Shown here in pieces: positions 16,929 through 23,756 of a stretch of DNA of 33,521 nt. The number at the start of each line of letters is the position of its first letter. Positions within the stretch are counted from its first letter, which is position 1. The notes under the pieces are model-generated. The model saw only the letters and a list, made by a program, of their open reading frames with translations, made no database searches and was not told where the DNA came from. The translations under genes were made by a program, and so were the position numbers. Origin of the DNA: Halorhabdus salina (GTDB taxonomy: Archaea; Halobacteriota; Halobacteria; Halobacteriales; Haloarculaceae); contig NZ_JACDNP010000016.1 of NCBI RefSeq assembly GCF_013839425.1, forward strand, positions 11,250 to 44,770, given 5' to 3'.

Positions 16929-17384
16929 ATGGAGCAAGGGTTATTCGTCGTTATCGAGAAAACCGATGCGGAACAAGAGTTGTTGCAAGAGGCCGCCGCC
17001 TTCAGCGAGTCCGAGGGCTCGCCACTCGTCGTACTACGGCTGTTGACCCCTGAAGACGTTCAGGCGGTCGAGTCCGCGGAACTGACGAGCGACATCGACC
17101 GGGCCCAATTCGAGGACCCGGTCGACCACCAGTTCGAGGAGGAGACGGAGGCCTTCATCCAGGATGCGCTGGACGGAGCCGAGCCAAACCACGAGGTAGA
17201 CATTCGGATCGAATCCGAAGGCGATCGGGCAACGGCCATCCTCGATGCGGCCGCGGACCACGACTGCGATCACGTGTTCCTCGTGGGCAAGCGGCGGTCT
17301 CCAACCGGGAAGGCGCTCTTTGGCGACCTCACCCAGGAAATCATCCTGGACTTCGATGGCACAATCACTCTCTCGATGGACTGA
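16929..17384 (+). CDS. Universal stress protein (UspA family)
   Basis: A 151-aa cytoplasmic protein with the UspA alpha/beta fold. The N-terminal strand LFVVIEKTD, a central acidic helix pair, and the C-terminal nucleotide-binding-type loop GKRRSPTGKALFGDLTQEII match the GX2GX9G(S/T) pattern approximately. The pattern's final Ser/Thr is represented by the T/Q after the second Gly, so ATP binding is uncertain. The start at 16,929 is supported by the TATA box upstream. It is monocistronic. The physiological role is not predictable from sequence. Confidence 0.85.
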   Translation: MEQGLFVVIEKTDAEQELLQEAAAFSESEGSPLVVLRLLTPEDVQAVESAELTSDIDRAQFEDPVDHQFEEETEAFIQDALDGAEPNHEVDIRIESEGDRATAILDAAADHDCDHVFLVGKRRSPTGKALFGDLTQEIILDFDGTITLSMD

Positions 17385-17486
17385 TCGATTCGACTACCGG
17401 ACGAATCAATCGAGCTGTCGCGATCGGAAGACTCGTCGATTCGTGAGCCGGTACTGGTTTTATGCGATCAGGCCCAATGGCTGGGT

Positions 17487-18254
17487 ATGCAGCGGATCGT
17501 CTCACTGGCCCCGAGCGCCACGGCAATCATCCGTGCCCTGCGTGGCAGCGAGCAACTGGTCGGCGTCACAGCACATTGCGAGGTCGAAGACATTCCCCGG
17601 ATCGGTGGGTGGCTGAATCCAGACGTTGGGGCCATCGCTGATCTGGATCCGGATCTGCTCCTCACAAACGATCCATTACAGGCGGACCTGCGGGACAATC
17701 TGCGTGACCGCGGGTTCGATGTTGCCCACGAAGCGCCAGCAACACTGGAGGCCGTCCTGGCCTCGTTCCGGACGGTCGGCGAGGCGATTGGTCGGCCGGA
17801 TCGGGGCGCTCGACTCGAACAGCGCGCCAGGGAATACGTCGAGGCAGTCCGCGCGGCGACACCCGACGGCGACGAGCGGCCGGTGGTCTACTGTGAAGAG
17901 TGGGGCGACCCGCCGATGGCAGCCGGCAACTGGGTTCCTGAAGCCGTCGCCGTCGCTGGCGGTCGCTATCCCTTCCTCGAGCCGGGCGAACGCTCCTGCG
18001 AGGTCGACAGAACGGCAGTCGAAGATGCCGATCCCGACCACGCGATCGTCCATCACTGTGGTGTGAGCGAGCCCGATCCGACAGAACTAGCGAAGCGTGA
18101 CTGGGCACTGGATACGCAGGTCCACGCGATCGACGACTCGCTTTTGAACCAGCCCAGCCCGCACCTCCTGGCGGGGATCAAGCGACTGGCGAGACTGGTC
18201 GGTGGGGTTGATCCCAATGACCTGCCGGGCAAGCCCCGTGCAGTCGACACCTGA
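17487..18254 (+). CDS. BtuF-like helical-backbone metal/cobalamin receptor without signal peptide
   Basis: A 255-aa protein of the TroA/BtuF periplasmic-binding superfamily. It starts directly with the first domain, MQRIVSLAPSATAIIRAL, and continues VGVTAHCEV, IGGWLNPDVGAIADLDPDLL, then a long connecting helix and a second domain (WGDPPMAAGNWVPEAVAVAGG). These motifs match cobalamin-binding BtuF relatives. No signal peptide or lipobox precedes the first strand, so it is probably cytoplasmic rather than an exported receptor. No permease or ATPase gene is adjacent. It could bind a corrinoid or another metal chelate inside the cell; that role is inference. Confidence 0.82.
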   Translation: MQRIVSLAPSATAIIRALRGSEQLVGVTAHCEVEDIPRIGGWLNPDVGAIADLDPDLLLTNDPLQADLRDNLRDRGFDVAHEAPATLEAVLASFRTVGEAIGRPDRGARLEQRAREYVEAVRAATPDGDERPVVYCEEWGDPPMAAGNWVPEAVAVAGGRYPFLEPGERSCEVDRTAVEDADPDHAIVHHCGVSEPDPTELAKRDWALDTQVHAIDDSLLNQPSPHLLAGIKRLARLVGGVDPNDLPGKPRAVDT

Positions 18255-18256
18255 GG

Positions 18257-18406
18257 TCAGTCCTCGGCCCCGTCGCCAGCGAGTTCCTCCCGGAGGTCCC
18301 GGAGCGTGTTGATCCCGTACAGACCCAGCAGGAGCCAGGCGATCGAAAACACGACGCCAAGGACTGCAAACCCCATCGCGAGCGTTGTCTCGGTCAGTGC
18401 AACCAT
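18257..18406 (-). CDS. Small single-TM protein
   Basis: A 49-aa protein starting MVALTETTLAMGFAVLGVVF. It has one long hydrophobic segment (about residues 9-32, ending LLLGLYGI) and a charged C-terminal tail LRDLREELAGDGAED. The stop lies 3 bp from the stop of the BtuF-like gene, so the genes converge. Not recognised; probably a membrane mini-protein. Codon use matches the chromosome. Confidence 0.6.
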   Translation of the reverse strand: MVALTETTLAMGFAVLGVVFSIAWLLLGLYGINTLRDLREELAGDGAED

Positions 18407-18505
18407 GACAGATAGATATAATGGGCAGGCATAAGTAAAGGATCGAGCACAGTCTCAGCGACTGCGACTGTCGCCAGGGGTTGACGGACCGAGAGACGTG
18501 ATACG

Positions 18506-18859
18506 ATGGATGTGGATGACGAACGGGATGTGGCAACGGTCACGGCGCTGCTCGCCGACAACGTGGTGCGGGCGATCCTCGAAGCCTGCCTCGAGGAGCC
18601 ACACGCGGCCGAACGGCTCAGTGAGCGGTGTGACGTCTCGGAGTCGACCGTCTACCGGCGCCTGGAGGAATTGGAAGCGCTCGATCTTGTGGCCGCCAGG
18701 ATGGAACCCGACGACGACGGCCATCACTACAAGGTCTACGTCGCGACGCTCGATCGCATCGTGGTGGATCTCACTGACGACGGGTTCACAGTGCGAATTA
18801 CCCGCCGCCAGCGCATGGCCGACCGCTTTACCGAATTCGTCGAGGGAGTGGGTCGATGA
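18506..18859 (+). CDS. Winged-helix (ArsR-like) transcriptional regulator
   Basis: A 117-aa DNA-binding protein. The winged helix spans about residues 10-85: LADNVVRAILEACLEEP, then the helix-turn-helix ERLSERCDVSESTVYRRLEEL, then the wing VAARMEPDDDGHHYKVYVA. The C-terminal helix may dimerise. It overlaps the next gene by 4 nt (ATGA), so the two are translationally coupled. The pair of HTH regulator and small membrane protein is widespread in haloarchaea; the signal and target are unknown. Start at the ATG giving MDVDDERDVATV. Confidence 0.85.
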   Translation: MDVDDERDVATVTALLADNVVRAILEACLEEPHAAERLSERCDVSESTVYRRLEELEALDLVAARMEPDDDGHHYKVYVATLDRIVVDLTDDGFTVRITRRQRMADRFTEFVEGVGR

Positions 18860-19182
18860 CTGACCCGACCCTGGGTGGGACGCTCCCGCTGGCGCTTGAT
18901 ATCACCGCGGGCGCACTCGGGCTGGCCGTCGGCTACGTCGCCTACCACGGGTACCGCCGCAACGAGAGCCTGCCCATGCTGTGTATCGCCGCCGGTTTCC
19001 TGTTGACCTTCTGGGCACCGGTCGCCCTCGATGGCGGACTAGTCGTTCTGGAAGCCAGCCTCACCTTCGGGACGACCGTCCGCGCGGCGCTCCCAGCTGG
19101 CGTCGAGCTCGCCGCCCGTACCGTCGAAGTAGTCGGATTACTGGTAATCCTCTACGGGCTCGCAATGCCGATCCGGCGATAA
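18856..19182 (+). CDS. Small multi-TM protein coupled to the HTH regulator (DUF7521-like)
   Basis: A 108-aa membrane protein with about four hydrophobic segments (LALDITAGALGLAVGYVAY, LPMLCIAAGFLLTFWAPVAL, a middle stretch around GLVVLEASLTFGTTV, and VEVVGLLVILYGLAM). Its ATG overlaps the stop of the HTH gene, so expression is coupled and the two proteins probably act together, for example as a membrane sensor and its regulator; that is inference. The family name DUF7521 is from memory. Confidence 0.75.
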   Translation: MTDPTLGGTLPLALDITAGALGLAVGYVAYHGYRRNESLPMLCIAAGFLLTFWAPVALDGGLVVLEASLTFGTTVRAALPAGVELAARTVEVVGLLVILYGLAMPIRR

Positions 19183-19588
19183 CCGATCGACGAATACGCG
19201 TAATCCAGCCACGTACCGTTGCATTTGCGGCTCACAGGTCTTCGCGGTACAACGAGCCGGCCGGGAGTTCACCGAGTGCAACGAAGGGGACATCGATACA
19301 CGAACGAAGTGAGTCTATCGGGAGTGAGCAAACGCGAAGCGTTTGCGATCTGCGGGCGGCGCATCGAATGACGACCGCAGAGGGCAAAGAGATGCGCCGG
19401 AAGAGCTTGCTCTTCCGTGCCCTCGCTCACTCGCTTACACTCGTTCACGAGGACGCCGGCCGGGAATTGAACCGAAGGAAGACGTTCCGGGCGTGTGGCC
19501 TCACTCCGTTCGGCCAGTCCGGGACTGCGACTCCCAGGGTTCAATGACAGTTGGCGATTTTGCTCCTCACGTCCGTTCGTCGCAGAAA
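19183..19588. other. Non-coding, hairpin-rich stretch left of the element
   Basis: I see no credible gene here. It contains perfect hairpins GCAAACGC/GCGTTTGC (19,328-19,346) and CGGAAGAGC/GCTCTTCCG (19,398-19,417). A copy of the tRNA T-arm sequence GGCCGGGAATTGAACC (19,458-19,473) repeats the one in the tRNA fragment at 19,595-19,610. ATTGAACC (19,466-19,473) and GGTTCAAT (19,538-19,545) form an inverted pair. It may be debris of earlier integration at the same tRNA. Confidence 0.5.
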
Positions 19589-19631
19589 TGCGCTGGCCGG
19601 GAATTGAACCCGGGCTATGAGCTTGGGAAGC
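19589..19631 (-). other. 3' half of tRNA-Gly(CCC): attachment-site copy
   Basis: Read on the minus strand this is the anticodon loop TTCCCAA (anticodon CCC), the 3' strand of the anticodon stem GCTCA, a short variable loop, the T arm CCGGG-TTCAATT-CCCGG, and the acceptor strand CCAGCGC with discriminator A. The matching 5' half (acceptor GCGCTGG, D arm and 5' anticodon stem) is absent: the sequence departs from a tRNA inside the anticodon stem at 19,632. This is the structure left at one end when an element integrates into a tRNA 3' half. Confidence 0.8.
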
Positions 19632-19855
19632 GTACCCCGTAATCCAGGCGATTTCACCGGTAATCCGCTAGATATTTCGTCGTTTTCTCCAGCGAATTCA
19701 ACACCGATTTCCTGCGTTAGAGCCTTTCAAGCCGGTATTTTCGCCCGTTAGCGTTCCGGATTTCTTCGGCTGGTAATACTGGCGGATACATTATAAATCC
19801 CCGGTTTGTAAGCTCCCAGCTTAAATCGGTAATACCAGCTATAGAGGTGTTTCTG

Positions 19856-20656
19856 CTACTGTTCTATCTGTTTGATTGTGACTTTGGAGCGTCCTTCCCG
19901 GTCGGCTTGCCTTCCTGCTCGTAGAAGTACTTCGAGTGCTTCCCGGCAGTCGCCGCTGTTCTCCGCTACTGTTTCGGCGATCTCTTCGATGACTTCGTCG
20001 GGAACGGTTCCAGGGCGGAAAGCCTGTTCGACCCGTGTTTCGAGGATGTTCCGGAGCTGGTCGGCGGTGTAGGGTTTGAACTGGAGTGTCTGGCAGTTTA
20101 GCCGTGACCGGCTTCGGGGGTCGAGCTGGAGCTTGGAGGGGTGCTGGTTGGAGACCATGACGAGGCCGATCTTGTTGTCGGCTTTTTCGTTCAGCATTTG
20201 GAGGTCGTAGATGACTTCGGTTCTCTGTTCGAGCTGGTCGAATTCGTCGAGTGCGACTGCTACGTTCCTCTTCTTGTCGAGCCATTCCCTGATCTTGGAA
20301 AGGAGTTCGTCAACCGGCTTCCCTTTCCGCGGGGCAGGATACCCGAGTTCGATCAGAAGTTGCGTCAGCAGCGAGGAACGGGTGTTGTACTGCCAGCAGT
20401 TGATGTAGACGGACCTGGCCGATGTCTCGCTCTCTAACCGGTCGAAAACGTGTTTGACGCAGGTTGTTTTCCCGACGCCGGCCGGCCCATGGACGAGAAG
20501 GTTTTCCGGCTGCTTTCTTCTCGTTAATGGACGGACTGCATTGGCAATCCTATCTATATCTGCGTCTCTTCCCACCGGCTGATCCGGATGGTAGCTGGTG
20601 TTGAGATAGGTTTCTGACCGCAGCACGCCCTTCGAACTCTTCGACTTGTCAAACAA
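19856..20656 (-). CDS. Orc1/Cdc6-type initiator ATPase lacking the winged-helix domain
   Basis: A 266-aa AAA+ protein of the archaeal Orc1/Cdc6 family. It has the family opening (FDKSKSSKGVLRSETYLNTS, then PVGRDADIDRIANA), Walker A HGPAGVGKTT (56-65), Walker B ALDEFD (135-140), sensor 1 MVSNQ (168-172) and sensor 2 GDCREALEVL (about 235-244). It ends shortly after the lid domain, so the C-terminal winged helix (about 100 residues) that normally binds origin DNA is missing. The start is a TTG at 20,656, supported by a GGTGAGG Shine-Dalgarno-like stretch a few nucleotides upstream. It is divergent from the second Orc gene across 169 bp. Confidence 0.85.
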   Translation of the reverse strand: MFDKSKSSKGVLRSETYLNTSYHPDQPVGRDADIDRIANAVRPLTRRKQPENLLVHGPAGVGKTTCVKHVFDRLESETSARSVYINCWQYNTRSSLLTQLLIELGYPAPRKGKPVDELLSKIREWLDKKRNVAVALDEFDQLEQRTEVIYDLQMLNEKADNKIGLVMVSNQHPSKLQLDPRSRSRLNCQTLQFKPYTADQLRNILETRVEQAFRPGTVPDEVIEEIAETVAENSGDCREALEVLLRAGRQADREGRSKVTIKQIEQ

Positions 20657-20825
20657 AGCTTTCCCTCACCCCCTGGGTAGATGTATTTGATACCGAGGGT
20701 TAATCCCCGGTTTCACTCACTACGTTTCACTTGACGGATATATTTCAGAATTCGTCTTCCAAACTTTTCAAATGAAACCCGGTGCACCTCAGCCGGTGTA
20801 ACCCTGTCTCTCTGAAGACAGTTCC
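20657..20825. promoter_or_regulatory. Candidate replication origin/divergent promoter between two Orc genes
   Basis: This 169-bp gap has ORB-like pieces (CCCC near GTTTC): AATCCCCGGTTTCAC (20,702-20,716), a second GTTTCAC (20,724-20,730), and the inverted TGAAACCCGGTG (20,773-20,784). Between the outer copies lies an A+T-rich stretch with GGATATATTTC. AATCCCCGGTTT also occurs at 19,796-19,807, so copies flank the upstream Orc gene. Inverted Orc-binding motifs around A+T-rich DNA next to orc genes is the archaeal origin layout; the match to the consensus is only partial. Confidence 0.5.
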
Positions 20826-21836
20826 ATGACCGTGATCCACGACGTGACTCCATTACAGCAGAACCATCTACCCGAAGAAACAGTCGACAGAGAACGCGAG
20901 AGCCGTCTACTGACTGAGAACCTGGAATCAAGGAACCTGCATATCCATGGCCCTCGCGGAACCGGGAAGACGCACCTGGTGAAGAAGGCGCTTGAAGAGG
21001 TAGAGGCCAGGACCTGCTATGTCTCTTGCCTGAAACACGACACACAGTATAAAGCGTTGAAGCGGATAGTCTCCCAGCTCACCCGGGAAGAAGTCGAGTC
21101 AGGGCACCACACCTCCGAACTTCAGCGACGGGTCGAAGAACAGCTCGAAGTGATGGACGCGGTGATCGTGCTGGACGAACTCGACTTCCTGCTCCTGAAC
21201 AACGAAGAAGACCTGCTCTACTTTCTCTCTCGACTTGAGAACGGGCCGCAGATCACCGTGATCACTGCGAACGTTGAGAAACTCGGGGAAAGGTTGGAAC
21301 CCAGGACCTACAGCTCCCTACAACCCCGCCGAATACAGTTCGAGCCCTACACTGGCGAACAGGTCTACAAAATACTGGCGAAACGAGCTAAGAAGAGTCT
21401 GGCGGAGCGGTCAGTACATCGCAACGCAGTGACCTACATCGCCTCCAAGACACAGAACACGGAACTCGCGTTGACCTGGCTCCGAGTTGCTGCCCGGAAC
21501 GCAGAAGAAACGGTGACAGAAGAACTCGTAGAAGAAGTTGAGGAAGAAGCGTTCGAAGTCTACACTGAGTGTGAGTTGGAGCATCTTTCCCGGCACCACA
21601 AATACCTCTACCAGGCCGTAGAAGAACTAAGCAGGGAGAAAGGGCCGGTCATCAACGCCGGCGATATCTACCAACGCTACAGATCAGTTGCGGAAGAACG
21701 AGGAGAGGAAACACTGTCGGATCGACGAATCAGCGACTTCCTGAAACAACTTGAGCAGCTAAACTTGGTCAAAGCAGAATACCACTATGGCGGTAGGAAA
21801 GGAAAGACACGGGAGGTCTCAATCGAGAGTCCGTAG
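20826..21836 (+). CDS. Orc1/Cdc6-type initiator ATPase with winged helix
   Basis: A 336-aa AAA+ protein, somewhat shorter than chromosomal Orc1/Cdc6. Walker A is HGPRGTGKTH (41-50), Walker B VIVLDELDFLL (113-123), sensor 1 ITANVEKLG (146-154), and the lid follows with LALTWLRVAARNA (about 214-226). A winged helix occupies about 255-335 (LYQAVEELSREKGPV, then RRISDFLKQLEQLNLV and a basic wing GGRKGKTREV). It probably initiates replication of the element or regulates it at the adjacent intergenic region. The sequence is far from chromosomal Orc proteins. It converges with the OLD-family gene, with 8 bp between the stops. Confidence 0.85.
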   Translation: MTVIHDVTPLQQNHLPEETVDRERESRLLTENLESRNLHIHGPRGTGKTHLVKKALEEVEARTCYVSCLKHDTQYKALKRIVSQLTREEVESGHHTSELQRRVEEQLEVMDAVIVLDELDFLLLNNEEDLLYFLSRLENGPQITVITANVEKLGERLEPRTYSSLQPRRIQFEPYTGEQVYKILAKRAKKSLAERSVHRNAVTYIASKTQNTELALTWLRVAARNAEETVTEELVEEVEEEAFEVYTECELEHLSRHHKYLYQAVEELSREKGPVINAGDIYQRYRSVAEERGEETLSDRRISDFLKQLEQLNLVKAEYHYGGRKGKTREVSIESP

Positions 21837-21844
21837 AGTAGTCT

Positions 21845-23755
21845 TCAACCCTCAAGGCTGACGAAGCACTCGTTGACCCATTCATCAATCTCCTCTAGAA
21901 CCTCTTCCCTACTGGAGTCAACAACTGTTTCTCCATTAGACGATTTTCTAACCAGTCGCTGACAAACATCTGTCTTCATCGGCTCGCCTAAATCGTTCTC
22001 CTCACACCATTCATCCACGGCTTCTACACGATTCATTTCAGGCAGATCATCGGATTGTAACTCTACATCTGCGTCTTGCCATGTCTGAAGCTCCTCGTTC
22101 ACCGCCTCAACGTATCTCTCGGCATCAATAAGATCCTCAAATACAATCTGTTCACCAGGAAAGTCCTGAAGAGTTCTCACCTTTTCCGAGTCAACTACAT
22201 CGACAAGCGCGTCTCTCCTTTCTTCACCGGAGTTGTCCCCATCAAGTAGGATCATTGACCTCCCGGTTTCGGAGAGGAGTTCTGATACCTTTTCTTCCCC
22301 TACGTTCGCTGCACCGGGGGCCACCTGATATCCTAATTCGTCTTGGTCCGTGGCCTGTCGGATCAACGTCGGCAGTAGAATAGTCTCACTGGGACCTTCC
22401 GCAATCAAAGCATTTCTAGCTACTGTGAAAGCTACAGGATTCAATCCCATCGCAACCATGATTGGCTTGAATCCAGGCTCTTCCACCCAGAACCCGTTTT
22501 TGATATCACTTCGCTCACCCTCCAGCTGCACGACAGGGCGGATACCCCTCCCAAGGTCGGACGGAAGACAGCCCGCGGAATGAGTCGTATAGATAACTTT
22601 CTGAGCGACAGTCTGCGTCTCTAAAACCTCGATCAGCTCTGCCTGGGCATCATAACTGAGGTGGCTTTCCGCCTCGTCAACCAGGAGTATCGGGCTTTTA
22701 CCTGCGTTTTTCTGATTCAGGAACGCAAGCAACGCCACGAACCAACGGAGGCCATCGCTTCTTTGATCGATCGGTGCTCGGTTCCTTTCATCCGGAGTTC
22801 TTACATTGATATGCAGAACGTTACCATCTACACTCAAAACAGGAACTACGTCTTCCCGCACCCAAGCCTTCGAAAACTCTTCCTTCAGGTTATCATTAGC
22901 ATCTTCACGCAGGTCATCCCTGAAAGCGATATTTCTCGAAGTCACCGCGTCCCGCAGCTGCCCCAGATCTAGATCAGCTAACTGCGCCAAGTTCTCAAGA
23001 GCTTGTGGAGGATTCGGAACCTCTTCTTTCAAATCGTAGGTCGGCTTAAGGTTCCGGTCTGCCTCGTCGAAGATCAGAAACTTTGGCCGGCGTTTCAATA
23101 AGATCTCCCTGGCTCTATGAGGGGGAGAATTACGCTCATGCTCAATGAAGTCACCCAACAATTTAACGACCTCATCCATCTTCGAAGTGTCGTCCTCTTT
23201 CTCCTCCAAGTTGTCAACTACGTTCTTTAGATCCTCTGCCAGTTCTTGTATTTGATTGAGATTCTCATCCCCCAGGTAATCATCCTCGGACTCCAACGTA
23301 CTCACTACGTTCTGAAGGGCATTTTGTACTCCTCGAGCTACTCTTTCCTGGTAGACCTCTGACTCTTGGAGTGATGTAAGGGCCGAATAGGCTTCTTTCC
23401 GGGGCTTCAGATCATGTTCCGGCTTAGGATCAAGACTGATCGAGAGAGTTCCGTCTTCCTTCTTAGTCAAGGTACATTGCTCAATTTCCTCTCCCCCGTC
23501 CACAGAGCGTAGATCCTTCCAATCCCCTTCTTCCAAATTGAACGTGGCCTGGATCTTCGTTGGAATATCTGCTCGACGGGTCTGATCACTCTCTTCAATC
23601 TGTCCCTCAGTATTGAACTCCTCTAACGCCTCTAAAAACGAGGTCTTCCCGGCCTCGTTCTGACCGACAAGAGCAACAAGATCCTCCAAGAAACGCACAC
23701 TGACACGATCAGCAAAACGCCGATAACCCTGGACTTCAACTCCAATTAGACGCAT
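21845..23755 (-). CDS. OLD-family ATP-dependent endonuclease (ABC ATPase + TOPRIM)
   Basis: A 636-aa protein. The N-terminal ABC-type ATPase starts MRLIGVEVQGYRRFADRVSV and has Walker A GQNEAGKT (31-38). A long insertion with coiled-coil-like segments spans about 110-215. A signature-like RSDGLRWF (332-339), Walker B LLVDEAESHLS (357-367) and H-loop TTHSAG (390-395) follow. The C-terminal TOPRIM nuclease domain shows IAEGPSE with Glu453 and LLDGDNSG with Asp505 and Asp507, the metal-binding residues. OLD proteins cut DNA and occur in defence systems such as Gabija and some retrons. The start at 23,755 lies one nucleotide after the stop of the GHKL gene (TGA-T-ATG), so translation is coupled. 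No UvrD-like helicase or reverse transcriptase is nearby. Confidence 0.88.
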   Translation of the reverse strand: MRLIGVEVQGYRRFADRVSVRFLEDLVALVGQNEAGKTSFLEALEEFNTEGQIEESDQTRRADIPTKIQATFNLEEGDWKDLRSVDGGEEIEQCTLTKKEDGTLSISLDPKPEHDLKPRKEAYSALTSLQESEVYQERVARGVQNALQNVVSTLESEDDYLGDENLNQIQELAEDLKNVVDNLEEKEDDTSKMDEVVKLLGDFIEHERNSPPHRAREILLKRRPKFLIFDEADRNLKPTYDLKEEVPNPPQALENLAQLADLDLGQLRDAVTSRNIAFRDDLREDANDNLKEEFSKAWVREDVVPVLSVDGNVLHINVRTPDERNRAPIDQRSDGLRWFVALLAFLNQKNAGKSPILLVDEAESHLSYDAQAELIEVLETQTVAQKVIYTTHSAGCLPSDLGRGIRPVVQLEGERSDIKNGFWVEEPGFKPIMVAMGLNPVAFTVARNALIAEGPSETILLPTLIRQATDQDELGYQVAPGAANVGEEKVSELLSETGRSMILLDGDNSGEERRDALVDVVDSEKVRTLQDFPGEQIVFEDLIDAERYVEAVNEELQTWQDADVELQSDDLPEMNRVEAVDEWCEENDLGEPMKTDVCQRLVRKSSNGETVVDSSREEVLEEIDEWVNECFVSLEG

Positions 23756-23756
23756 A

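Noticed and set aside
19343-19642. Open frame ending in a sequence like KCAGRELNPGYELGKRT
   Set aside because: This is translation across a tRNA 3' half, a common false gene call.
21845-23755. OLD gene as a Gabija system
   Set aside because: No UvrD-like helicase gene (GajB) is adjacent; the partner is a GHKL ATPase.
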